Part shown: one piece after another, positions 10,075 through 20,446 of the stretch | How the letters are laid out: the number at the start of each line of letters is the position of its first letter | Position numbering within the stretch: the first letter of the stretch is position 1 | NCBI GenBank assembly: GCA_944548615.1 | Contig: OX155967.1 | Span: forward strand, 25,573,898-25,637,897 | Origin: Micropterix aruncella | Lineage: Eukaryota; Arthropoda; Insecta; Lepidoptera; Micropterigidae | Reading direction: 5' to 3' | DNA length: 64,000 nucleotides | Notes under the pieces: model-generated | Seen by the model: only the letters and a program-made list of their open reading frames with translations | What the model was told of the DNA's origin: nothing | Databases searched by the model: none | Made by a program: the position numbers and the translations under genes

Positions 10075-11062
10075 AACCACTAAAGTAGCTGCTCTTAGAA
10101 CAAATTGAAATCAAAGTGAGCTATGTCACGAATCTTAAGGGCTTGCATATGGCAGCCAGATTTCTGCTACTCGGCCAAATCGTTTGAAAAATTTGCCAAC
10201 CCTCACCGCGCGTAATGCCTAAGCAAAGGCATTTGCCGAGACATCCCTCTGCTAACTCCCCTCGCACCCTACCTCCGCATTGCGCTGTCGCTCGAGAGTG
10301 CGTCTAACGTTCTCTCGGTATACTGTGCTCAAACACTAGTGCTGAACTAAAAAAGCTAGACGGTGAGTGAAAGGTGAGAGCGGCAGGCGGAGATTGGAGA
10401 AAATATGCTAGCCAACGGCTAGTCTAATATAATGAATAAAACATACAAATGTATCTTACTTATTCCGACTTTTTATTAAAAATCTTTGACGGTCTTGTCT
10501 TGGGGACTCTCGGCTTATTAACTCTCGGAGTCCTCTATGGTCGCGATATCGGCTGGACACAAAGCTTTTTTGGAGCGAGCGTCCCACCCGATACGCTGTT
10601 ATTGCAGATTATTCTGGGGTCCGGTAGACTAATGTGGACTGTAATTGATGGTTAAATAATTACCAGACCCCCGTGTCCTTAGGGATTTCTTGACCTCCGG
10701 TCCGTAGGCCAAATTGAGAGCGGTGCTCAGGGCTATCCCTCGAAGCTCGCAGACTTGTACTGGTAGTCTCACTGAGGAGCTTATGCGGGCACTTGAAATA
10801 AGTCAGTTTATATTGGGACGAAATATATTTATTGAATTTTTAAATATGTACATTAATTGCTCTTCGTTCACCAACGCACTTATTATTAATTATAAAAAGT
10901 ATATATCACTATAACTATCGTATTATTACCGCGCGAACGCTCAGTTATAAGCTAGAACGTTTAGACGCGCGTGCCGCAGCTAATGCGTATAGCTGGAGAG
11001 AGTGAAAATATGGAAACCGGTTTAGCGCGCAATCGCGCCCACTATATCCGATTTCGCGTAAG

Positions 11063-11428
11063 CTATATCCTGAGCCAAGGCAAAAGGTGTTTCCTGCCTA
11101 TCTCCTGCGCTATCGGGTCAACGACATCACCGAACCACTCTCTCCACCGCTCGCGTTCCACGTTGTTCCACCACCTTGCGGCGGCTTCGTCCTCGTACAC
11201 CCGCTTCAGCCTCTCCTCTTCTTTCCGGTATTCTCGCAAAGCGTCGTCGTCAAACTTGGAAGCTGGATTAGCGCTGTTCTCAATGCGCCAAATCTCCAAG
11301 TCTGGATCAGATATTTTTTGAGGGTCCTCAACCTCTTCAACAGGTCCCTCAGGTTGCCCAGGGTCTGATCTCCCTGGGTCTAGTGAAAAACCGAGGCAAA
11401 CTCCACCGGCACCTCGCCAATGCGTCCT
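11063..11428 (-). CDS. Overlapping downstream frame, copy 3
   Basis: Same open frame and peptide as copies 1 and 2. Confidence 0.38.
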   Translation of the reverse strand, partial: RTHWRGAGGVCLGFSLDPGRSDPGQPEGPVEEVEDPQKISDPDLEIWRIENSANPASKFDDDALREYRKEEERLKRVYEDEAAARWWNNVERERWREWFGDVVDPIAQEIGRKHLLPWLRI

Positions 11429-12147
11429 TTACTTGATACCGACCACGTGACCTCGAGAGCAGCCTCACTCCCACCATTGCCTCTCGCTACCTCGTTGGCG
11501 TTACCAATAACAACATCGAAGGGACCGTTCAATTCCGGGCACCACATTGTGGGGTCCATTATCATCACGGCACCATTCATGCTACCAAAGCTCTCGCGCG
11601 ATCTCCATGCGTAGAGGGCTTTGCAACCTTCCTTCCTGAACATCTCAGGCGTAAAAACGCCCGCGTCCTTCATTCTGAATACGGTCTTTACTCTTTCACC
11701 TCCTTCGGCCACCCAAGCACCAAGGTACCTATCTTTCCAAACCGGAACGTCTCTAGGTATCGGACCAGCACTGTAAAACAGCACTGGTTTTGTGTAGGAT
11801 GTTTTCAAATATACGGCCATCTTCGTGGCGTACCATTCCCTCGGGTCAATGTTTATTGACATACTGCTGTGGAAGTACGGATCGTGTTGTACTCCCATTA
11901 CCAGTTCATTGTCAAACCCGGACATGACGCCAATGCCATAATATTTGTTTTCCGCTGGTTGCCGAGCCAAGATTCGCATCAGGGTAAAACGGGCCATCTC
12001 CTCTGAGATGGCCCCAGTCTCCAGAAGGGAGAATACACAGACTCCGGCCTTGCCGAACTCCTTATGGGCCAAACAGTCACTGTTACCAGTGACAATAACA
12101 GCGGCCGCCAGAAGGGCGGCCACTCTAATGATTTTAATTAACAACAT
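11380..12147 (-). CDS. Predicted secreted protein of unknown family, copy 3
   Basis: Identical translation to copies 1 and 2. It lies in a type A unit, with the promoter region matching copy 1. Confidence 0.85.
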   Translation of the reverse strand: MLLIKIIRVAALLAAAVIVTGNSDCLAHKEFGKAGVCVFSLLETGAISEEMARFTLMRILARQPAENKYYGIGVMSGFDNELVMGVQHDPYFHSSMSINIDPREWYATKMAVYLKTSYTKPVLFYSAGPIPRDVPVWKDRYLGAWVAEGGERVKTVFRMKDAGVFTPEMFRKEGCKALYAWRSRESFGSMNGAVMIMDPTMWCPELNGPFDVVIGNANEVARGNGGSEAALEVTWSVSSKGRIGEVPVEFASVFH

Positions 12148-12226
12148 CTAAATTTTCAATAAAACTTAGTTAATTTAATAGAATATAATTCACAAACAAG
12201 CTAAAACAGTAATAGTCACAAGCTCT

Positions 12227-12252
12227 AGTTGAATCCACTCCGCACTTTTATA
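12227..12252 (-). promoter_or_regulatory. TATA box of secreted-protein gene, copy 3
   Basis: TATAAAAG at 12252-12245 (minus), in the type A context. Confidence 0.6.
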
Positions 12253-12703
12253 TCTTCCTGTCATCTCCTTGAGCTGGCCGTCGCGACGCCGGCGCAGCTT
12301 ATCTGATTCGTCGCCGCTTAGTTACCCCCCTCGCACTGATCAATCAGCGTACATCGCCGACGCGAAATCCTCCCCATCGGAGAGAGAGAGAGAGATGCCG
12401 CGCTACGACCCGCAGTCTATCTCTGTCCGACTTTCCGCCGAGCTATACAATGCTAGACATACGCGCGGGGGATCCGATATAATGCTTTTAAAGACAGGAC
12501 CGCAGACAGGTCCTTATACCACATTCCTCCCTCGATATTGAATTGGCATATGTTAATAATTGTACGTATTTATTATGACCATTATTTTACAAAAACTACA
12601 CTCGTCATATGTCATATTACCAACATAAATATTTTGTTACAATAGCCGCCCTGGCAGTATATCCGTAAGATATTGCCTTCTAGCAATAGGCCCACCATGT
12701 TGC

Positions 12704-13249
12704 TTTCTACTCCTCGACGAAGTTGACAGCCATCGACGAGGCAGCCAACCGGCTCGAAACCGCAGCATCACTCACCGTAACCGGCGTGGGAGCCGGGGCA
12801 GTAGCTCATACGATGGAGGAGGCTTCGGAGGTCGCTCCGCTTGCGGTGTCCGTCTTATCATCGTCCGTGAGCTGGTCATTTCTCCTCTTAGTTGTCTGTG
12901 GAGGCGACCTCTTCTTCAGCTTCCTCCTCTTGCCGGTCCTGTCCGCAGCAGAGATATCCGCCCTCGGCGCAATCTCGAGTTGGAGGGTGGATGGGGGGGG
13001 TGGGGGCGATTTCCCGCCGCCCACCACAGCCCCTCTCACCCTCTCAAGCCCAGGGAGGGGCGGGAAGGCCCCAGCCCCTCTCCGGCGACGCCGGAACGGC
13101 AACCGCACCCGTGGGACCCGCCGTCGCTACTCTTCGCCTACCGGAGCAAGAGGGGGCGGGGGCCGGCGGGTCGGGAGGGTGGGCGACCGGGGGATGCGGG
13201 GCGACCTCCTGAAGGGATCGCCGCCACCGCCCGGGTCACTACTCGCCAT
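12704..13249 (-). pseudogene. R1-like gag fragment, unit 4
   Basis: ATG at 13249-13247; same early TAG as unit 1. Confidence 0.8.
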
Positions 13250-13781
13250 CGGGGAAACGCGAGGAAACGCATTGTCACACTGCTCACACGGGAATATTTA
13301 ACGGAAAAATCCTCCAGATCCCTCACGGGACCGTCGAGCCCACGGGGCAAGGGCGCGCCCGCGCCCACGTAGACCAGGAGGTTCCCGGCAGCGGCGCGCG
13401 ACACGGCCGCAGCTAAAAACTTAGCTCGCGAACGCCCCTTCATACTGCTCACAGCTAACAGCTCACACACCGCAGGCCTGCGCAGGCCCGCTGCGCCCCA
13501 CAGTGGCGGCCGCTACCCCGGCGCGGAGCAGGGGCGATCGCCCTCAAGCCCCACCCAGAGTGCCACCCGCGGCACACTCGCCAGCGAGGATGCCACAGAA
13601 CACTTTCACTGACAGCTGTCAAAGTTTATCAATCTCGGAAATTCTCTTTTCCGGCCCTGTGGAAGAAACTTCGACAGGAAACGAAACGTCAACAGTCCGG
13701 TCACAGGAAACAAAGTGAAAACACCAGAAAAACTGGTAAAAAAGACGGTGAAAACAACTACGAGGCGGAGAAGTGTTGCGA

Positions 13782-14313
13782 ATGCGTGCGTCAGCGACGA
13801 TTACCCAGCCCGAAGTCTATGTGCCGTCCCCCAAACCGCCCCTGCGGGCGCGTCCCCTGCCTGAGGACCTTGGTTAGGCCGTCCCCCACGAGACCACCCC
13901 ATGACCTATACGTCTACATATCCCCTCACCAGCCACTTAGTCCCCCTGACATACTGTCTGTGTTTGGTAGCCTGTCTTCTTTAATCTTCAATTATTATTA
14001 TTTGTGTTTCTTTTATTATTATTTTGACTTCTATTTTTATTCTGTGTTTGCATGCATTTCAATGTTAAAATTTTTCATTTGTAAATTTCGCTTGTATGCA
14101 ATTGTTCGCTTGTATGCTTGTTTTTTTTTTAAACTGAATAAATGGGTTCTCGGGGTGGTACGGGTGGTGGCTACCTTTCTTTATCTCCCGCGCGTATACC
14201 CTTCTGGTACGCGCGGGGTGTCGTTGCATGACATCCCGGGCAGATAAGACGACCTCCGTCGTTATAACTGCCCGGGCGGTAGGTGGGTTCTCCACCCTCA
14301 CCTGCCGCCTTGA
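13782..14313 (+). mobile_element. R1-like 3' UTR fragment, unit 4
   Basis: Type B version; landmark GTTGCATGAC at 14223. Confidence 0.8.
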
Positions 14314-15300
14314 AACCACTAAAGTAGCTGCTCTTAGAACAAATTGAAATCAAAGTGAGCTATGTCACGAATCTTAAGGGCTTGCATATGGCAGCCAGAT
14401 TTCTGCTACTCGGCCAAATCGTTTGAAAAATTTGCCAACCCTCACCGCGCGTAATGCTAAGCAAAGGCATTTGCCGAGACATCCCTCTGCTAACTCCCCT
14501 CGCACCCTACCTCCGCATTGCGCTGTCGCTCGAGAGTGCGTCTAACGTTCTCTCGGTATACTGTGCTCAAACACTAGTGCTGAACTAAAAAAGCTAGACG
14601 GTGAGTGAAAGGTGAGAGCGGCAGGCGGAGATTGGAGAAAATATGCTAGCCAACGGCTAGTCTAATATAATGAATAAAACATACAAATGTATCTTACTTA
14701 TTCCGACTTTTTATTAAAAATCTTTGACGGTCTTGTCTTGGGGACTCTCGGCTTATTAACTCTCGGAGTCCTCTATGGTCGCGATATCGGCTGGACACAA
14801 AGCTTTTTTGGAGCGAGCGTCCCACCCGATATGCTGTTATTGCAGATTATTCTGGGGTCCGGTAGACTAATGTGGACTGTAATTGATGGTTAAATAATTA
14901 CCAGACCCCCGTGTCCTTAGGGATTTCTTGACCTCCGGTCCGTAGGCCAAATTGAGAGCGGTGCTCAGGGCTATCCCTCGAAGCTCGCAGACTTGTACTG
15001 GTAGTCTCACTGAGGAGCTTATGCGGGCACTTGAAATAAGTCAGTTTATATTGGGACGAAATATATTTATTGAATTTTTAAATATGTACATTAATTGCTC
15101 TTCGTTCACCAACGCACTTATTATTAATTATAAAAAGTATATATCACTATAACTATCGTATTATTACCGCGCGAACGCTCAGTTATAAGCTAGAACGTTT
15201 AGACGCGCGTGCCGCAGCTAATGCGTATAGCTGGAGAGAGTGAAAATATGGAAACCGGTTTAGCGCGCAATCGCGCCCACTATATCCGATTTCGCGTAAG

Positions 15301-15666
15301 CTATATCCTGAGCCAAGGCAAAAGGTGTTTCCTGCCTATCTCCTGCGCTATCGGGTCAACGACATCACCGAACCACTCTCTCCACCGCTCGCGTTCCACG
15401 TTGTTCCACCACCTTGCGGCGGCTTCGTCCTCGTACACCCGCTTCAGCCTCTCCTCTTCTTTCCGGTATTCTCGCAAAGCGTCGTCGTCAAACTTGGAAG
15501 CTGGATTAGCGCTGTTCTCAATGCGCCAAATCTCCAAGTCTGGATCAGATATTTTTTGAGGGTCCTCAACCTCTTCAACAGGTCCCTCAGGTTGCCCAGG
15601 GTCTGATCTCCCTGGGTCTAGTGAAAAACCGAGGCAAACTCCACCGGCACCTCGCCAATGCGTCCT
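15301..15666 (-). CDS. Overlapping downstream frame, copy 4
   Basis: Same open frame and peptide as the other copies. Confidence 0.38.
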   Translation of the reverse strand, partial: RTHWRGAGGVCLGFSLDPGRSDPGQPEGPVEEVEDPQKISDPDLEIWRIENSANPASKFDDDALREYRKEEERLKRVYEDEAAARWWNNVERERWREWFGDVVDPIAQEIGRKHLLPWLRI

Positions 15667-16385
15667 TTACTTGATACCGACCACGTGACCTCGAGAGCAG
15701 CCTCACTCCCACCATTGCCTCTCGCTACCTCGTTGGCGTTACCAATAACAACATCGAAGGGACCGTTCAATTCCGGGCACCACATTGTGGGGTCCATTAT
15801 CATCACGGCACCATTCATGCTACCAAAGCTCTCGCGCGATCTCCATGCGTAGAGGGCTTTGCAACCTTCCTTCCTGAACATCTCAGGCGTAAAAACGCCC
15901 GCGTCCTTCATTCTGAATACGGTCTTTACTCTTTCACCTCCTTCGGCCACCCAAGCACCAAGGTACCTATCTTTCCAAACCGGAACGTCTCTAGGTATCG
16001 GACCAGCACTGTAAAACAGCACTGGTTTTGTGTAGGATGTTTTCAAATATACGGCCATCTTCGTGGCGTACCATTCCCTCGGGTCAATGTTTATTGACAT
16101 ACTGCTGTGGAAGTACGGATCGTGTTGTACTCCCATTACCAGTTCATTGTCAAACCCGGACATGACGCCAATGCCATAATATTTGTTTTCCGCTGGTTGC
16201 CGAGCCAAGATTCGCATCAGGGTAAAACGGGCCATCTCCTCTGAGATGGCCCCAGTCTCCAGAAGGGAGAATACACAGACTCCGGCCTTGCCGAACTCCT
16301 TATGGGCCAAACAGTCACTGTTACCAGTGACAATAACAGCGGCCGCCAGAAGGGCGGCCACTCTAATGATTTTAATTAACAACAT
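15618..16385 (-). CDS. Predicted secreted protein of unknown family, copy 4
   Basis: Identical translation to the other three. Although unit 4 is truncated, the gene, leader and TATA box are complete; the break at 16732 lies about 240 bp upstream of the TATA box. Confidence 0.85.
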   Translation of the reverse strand: MLLIKIIRVAALLAAAVIVTGNSDCLAHKEFGKAGVCVFSLLETGAISEEMARFTLMRILARQPAENKYYGIGVMSGFDNELVMGVQHDPYFHSSMSINIDPREWYATKMAVYLKTSYTKPVLFYSAGPIPRDVPVWKDRYLGAWVAEGGERVKTVFRMKDAGVFTPEMFRKEGCKALYAWRSRESFGSMNGAVMIMDPTMWCPELNGPFDVVIGNANEVARGNGGSEAALEVTWSVSSKGRIGEVPVEFASVFH

Positions 16386-16464
16386 CTAAATTTTCAATAA
16401 AACTTAGTTAATTTAATAGAATATAATTCACAAACAAGCTAAAACAGTAATAGTCACAAGCTCT

Positions 16465-16490
16465 AGTTGAATCCACTCCACACTTTTATA
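16465..16490 (-). promoter_or_regulatory. TATA box of secreted-protein gene, copy 4
   Basis: TATAAAAG at 16490-16483 (minus), in the type B context; still present in the truncated unit. Confidence 0.6.
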
Positions 16491-16732
16491 TCTTCCTGTC
16501 ATCTCCTTGAGCTGGCCGTCGCGACGCCGGCGCAGCTTATCTGATTCGTCGCCGCTTAGTTACCCCCCTCGCACTGATCAATCAGCGTACATCGCCGACG
16601 CGAAATCCTCCCCATCGGAGAGAGAGAGAGATGCCGCGCTACGACCCGCAGTCTATCTCTGTCCGACTTTCCGCCGAGCTATACAATGCTAGACATACGC
16701 GCGGGGGATCCGATATAATGCTTTTAAAGACG

Positions 16733-17383
16733 GTCCGCGTTGATACTCTTAATATTACAATGATGGATTTTAGGCGCTAACTTATTATATATATATAGAA
16801 ATTAGGAATGTCAATTGTTTCATTGGTGGCTAGACACACTTGGTGGGAGCGTAAGCCGCATCAAACTATGGCTATAAATAAAAATTATGAATGAATGGTT
16901 TCGGAAAGGGTCGTTTCTTTGTCTCCATAGACAAAGGCCTGGATTCGCGTCGTTTCTTTGTATCCATAGACAAAGGCCTGGACTTCGCATTGAATAATTC
17001 GTTGAACTTCCGTCCCTTAGCCACCCCTTCGTTGAAATTTATGAGTCGTTTCCTTGTCTATTGAAGCTAACTAAATTACGACGTCTTAACTGACCTTCCC
17101 AGAAGCTCATTCAGTCTCCACCATGTCCTATTTTTAAATTATTCTCTTTCAGCGAATAATTTTGTCCACTCTAAAATTAATAAAAAAAATATATGATAAT
17201 CAGTATTAAGAATTAACAGAAAAAATATACATACTTCAGCTGGTTCATCCAGTTCTTCCTCCATTCTATCGAAGAAATGGACTGTCGTACCAATCAACTA
17301 AAATTAGAAATCATGGATTATATAACAGCTCACTAGAATAATCATGTATTAAACATGGGTTTAAACATGTAAACTATGGAGGA
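16733..17383. other. Junction region after the array, no gene
   Basis: Sequence unrelated to the array begins at about 16733. It holds the short tandem repeat annotated separately and one possible short 3' exon of the following minus-strand Myb/SANT-like gene (about 17237-17283; residues HFFDRMEEELDEPAE before a donor-like GTATGT). Confidence 0.4.
16910..16987. repeat. 39-bp tandem duplication with an embedded hairpin
   Basis: GTCGTTTCTTTGTMTCCATAG and the following bases occur at 16910 and again at 16949 (period 39), with a degenerate trace at about 17043. Each copy contains CTTTGTCTCCATAGACAAAG or a one-base variant, an inverted repeat with 8-bp arms and a 4-bp loop. Confidence 0.75.
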
Positions 17384-18620
17384 TTAGTGTGTGGCCACAC
17401 TCATTGTGTAGCTTTGATGATCTGTAACCACTGAGCAGTCAGCAAGATCTTCCGATCGTACGTCCGTCGTCCAATCAATATCAGCGGATACCTGTGTGGT
17501 CATTGCCTCGTCGATACACATATCGTTCTGTGCATGCTGTAAATTGATATATTTTTTTGTAGAAAGTTTCTGTATTCATGACAATTATTTAAAGTAAAAT
17601 TTTATAACGCTTACAATTATTGCTGTCGAATCTATTACTATCAACAGCAAACTCATCCGGCATCAATTCCACCATTTTTAAATCCTCCGGCGAAGGACTC
17701 GGAGGTCTTGGACCACCACCAGTCTTCTTCAAAGCCTTTTTATGGTCGCATAATACTTTTTTTGTGGCCATCTTCATGTTCTGCCACTGCTTTTGCATTT
17801 GTGGCAAATCCTGAGGCCGGCAATTTAATTTGTTGAATCTGAAAGTTAAATAAATAAAATATATATATAAACCTTGTCATTCACGGTCAGCTAGAAAAAG
17901 TCTGCAGAATCTTAAATTCCCATATTCCTCGATAGGTAGGTGCTTATAGCCAAAATCTAAACTACTATAAAATATAGTTGTAAACGTGTTATCTTACTAC
18001 AACGGTTTTACGTTTTGAAACAGATTCTGATGAAACAATCTGATTCAGGTTTATTCTATTCTACATAAGTAGGTATTAAAACGTTTTCACCTTTCAAGGA
18101 CTTGCTTCCAAGCTTCCTTTTTTTGGCCGTTGCTATTCGTTGTGACATCTTTATCCTCGATCACATTAATATTCTCCAAAATCAATCGCTTAAGTATTTC
18201 CTGAAAAAAAAAACAAACAAATAAAAAGGATTACAATAAACGACTTTGCTGGGGTTTCTAATATGACTGCAGCCTTTCAAGGCTTCATCGATATTTTGAT
18301 ACTACTACCATGTTAAATGCTCTACCACAACGAGTTGATAGGTTATGTAAGGTTATTTTGCCAAAATTAAAATTTACCGACATTGTATAAGATACAATCG
18401 AAAATTATAATTTTCGTTTATATCGTATACAATGGTTGTTGTAATTCACGAGTCTGATTACGATGAATTCTTATTACAACAAAACCGTGATCCTCTGCAT
18501 CCGAAAGGCAGTCGGTCTCGAAAGTCGAATACGTAAATGAAATGATTTCAAACCTTTTCTGCGTCGTCCCAATTTGCAGATCTCTTCCTTTTTTGGTCAG
18601 GCACATTTTTGTCGGACAGT
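17384..18620 (-). pseudogene. Myb/SANT-like DNA-binding protein gene, four exons, probably decayed
   Basis: Read on minus. Exon 1 (about 18620-18554) ends KRSANWDDAEK, typical for the start of insect Myb/SANT-like (zeste/apontic/MSANTD type) domains. Exon 2 is 18200-18091 (EILKRLILENINVIEDK...EAWKQVLER) and exon 3 is 17838-17615 (FNKLNCRPQDLPQMQKQWQNMK, then KKTGGGPRPPSPSPED). Exon 4 (17536-17384) is an open acidic tail ending in TAA. Splice junctions carry GT/AG at each step, but the exon 3 to exon 4 phase does not fit and no ATG precedes exon 1 in frame. Such genes occur as host regulators and as partner proteins of Harbinger-like transposons; the setting favours the latter. Its N-terminus may be incomplete. 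Confidence 0.65.
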
Positions 18621-19004
18621 GCTTTAAGAAAACACGTGAAAACACAGCGAAATATCTCAACAACGACGAAACAAAACGACGCTACAAAAATGCAAAGTTA
18701 CCATAAAGCTACTTTGACAGATAGGGTTGTGCATTGTATAGCCGTAAAATAGCTGGTTACCAGTGGCTATATCGCGTTTTCGAGCGCTAACGCATTGCTT
18801 AGTTAAGTCCCCGTTAGGATGCGTTTCTAAATAACAAATTTTTGGACGGTGTCTCAACGAGATAAACGCCACTTATCTGAGACACCACTAAACGACAGCT
18901 TTAGCAACCATTCTAAATATAACCGTTAGACCTTTTACTTAAGACAGTAGAAAACAATTTACTCAATAACATTAATGAAATATTTACAACAATAAAATCA
19001 TAAC
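18621..19004. other. No feature recognised
   Basis: AT-rich sequence between two decayed minus-strand genes; short open frames only, without family resemblance. Confidence 0.5.
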
Positions 19005-20114
19005 AATGCAAATGTCATTTTTAGGTACAAAGAATGATATATTCATATTCTCATTGACTATGTCCCGGTATTGCCGCAGGGTTTCAGCTTTACTCTTGTA
19101 CCTATCAAGCTGATGCCATGATTTGTACAATTCAAACATTTTTGCAAATGACAAACTTCCGTCTAAGTAGAGTTTGCTGCTGTCTTTGCGAGTATAATGA
19201 GATTCGACGGGTTGGAAAGACAGTACATGGTCACATACCTTTTTTTCATTGCAGAAATGTTCATAGGATGATTAAAGTGTTTACCTTTATCGTCAGAAAC
19301 TACACTTCCTTCCTGGTTGGTTTTGTTGTTTGCTGTACGAATAAATCTATCAGAAATAGATAAGGTATTACAAAATGTCTTTAAGCACACTTGTGCTTTC
19401 TCATATGTGTTAATTGCGTTTACACCAGGCAGTGGTAAGAAATACATTGTCGTATAAGTCCTCCGAGAAGGCCCTTCTGTTGTAATTCTTTTTTTACACA
19501 TTCGCTCTGGGAATTTGTCAATATATTGCTTGCTATGATCACCTACTTTCCAGAAGTTGACAAATATATACTTCTTGAGTGAACTTTTTGTGACATTTCA
19601 AGTTTTTGCAAATCGGACCCATTTATTTTTCTGGCACTAATATACCTTTGTGAGTTTGATGCTCTTTTCTTTTGACATCTATCCATTTATCCTCATGTCT
19701 TTTTCTTTTTACTCCTTCGTCACTTTTAAATGTAGATTATCTTTTTATATTGACAGGAGTACTATGTGAAGATGTTAGAGAATTCACACTTGAAATAGAA
19801 TCAAACTGTGTGTTTGGTGTGTGTGAAATTTGTGGACTTGAAATTTGTGGACTTTCAGGATGATAATTTTGACATGCATCTTCGTTTGGAATGTCGTTTC
19901 TAGACGCGTCTGGTGCCGGTGGGTGGTGGAGTGGAGTGAGAATAGGTTTGTCACCAGGCTTGTGCGATTCCAGGAAGTCTTGTATTGGTGATGGCATAGG
20001 AGTGACATGAGTGACAGGAGTGTCTTCGAGTAGTTCATTTAAAAGTTCCCACTCCTCTGCGTTGATATCATTGGACGGAAGCGGAGTCTCTGAAAACAAA
20101 TCAAAAAGACTCAA
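19005..20114 (-). pseudogene. Decayed gene of an uncharacterised arthropod protein family
   Basis: The minus strand opens at 20114 with a 125-codon acidic, Pro/Ser-rich frame (MSLFDLFSETPLPSND...), followed by shifting frames with KRKRHEDKWIDVKRKEH, then MCKKRITTEGPSRRTYTTMY and FCNTLSISDRFIRTA, then FELYKSW, LRQYRDIVNENMNISFFVPK and NDIC. From memory, this order matches large families of uncharacterised arthropod proteins that combine a basic RKRR block, a YTTxYFLP block and an FNLSFxxPKKDxC block and multiply with transposons. Several frame breaks and a large gap between the blocks show it is not functional. The function of the family is not known to me. Confidence 0.5.
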
Positions 20115-20324
20115 TTAAATTTTATAGAAAAAATATAACTACCTACTCTATGGCGCAAAGGCTACAGGTACTGACTGATCTAGATCAGTCAAGTCAGTCA
20201 GATAAGCGATCCGTTTTCGTTTTAATTATTTCAACGAGTGAAAAGTGCAATCTACTCACGAATATTCGCCTCAAAATATAGCTACAGCGTCGGAGTATCC
20301 GCAGCCACTACAAAACCTCACTAA

Positions 20325-20380
20325 GGCCGTTTCCTGATTAGTCGAAGCGGCAGCGGTGCGGGATCGGCGTGCTCGGTATA
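20325..20380 (+). repeat. PIF/Harbinger left terminal inverted repeat
   Basis: Pairs with 22819-22874 with only a few mismatches, one of them at bases 21-22 (AA versus GT). Just inside lies the 10-bp palindrome CGGTATACCG. Confidence 0.9.
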
Positions 20381-20446
20381 CCGAAACGATCCTGCACTGC
20401 TTTTATTTACGGATCTGACGGTAAAATTGTATGTACTCGCGCGAAA

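Larger units (their letters stand above)
8464..12703 (-). repeat. Array unit 3 (type A)
   Basis: Shares the type A variants of unit 1: no extra C near 9837, 9-T run, G at about 12242 and the longer GA microsatellite near 12380. Private changes: A in CACAGGGC near 9105 and an extra C in TAATGCCTAAGC near 10219. Confidence 0.95.
1..16732. repeat. Direct tandem array of a 4.24-kb unit (3 full copies + 1 truncated)
   Basis: The same sequence restarts at 1, 4240, 8464 and 12704, giving unit lengths 4239, 4224 and 4240. Identity is near complete; by eye I find only about a dozen differences, mostly homopolymer or microsatellite length changes, single substitutions and one 16-bp deletion. Copy 4 stops matching at about 16732, losing the last 210 bp of the unit. 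The array may continue left of the window, because copy 1 starts exactly at the window edge. The unit is much richer in GC than the sequence to its right. Confidence 0.97.
12704..16732 (-). repeat. Array unit 4 (type B, 3' truncated)
   Basis: Shares the extra C near 14076, the long T run, A at about 16480 and the short GA microsatellite with unit 2. Private changes: two T lost near 13647, T in GATTACCC near 13801 and T in GATATGCTG near 14831. It diverges right after GCTTTTAAAGAC, so the last 210 bp are missing and the gene promoter is still included. Confidence 0.95.

Noticed and set aside
1..16732. CRISPR-like or rDNA-like array
   Set aside because: Units are 4.2 kb without spacers, and no rRNA sequence is present.
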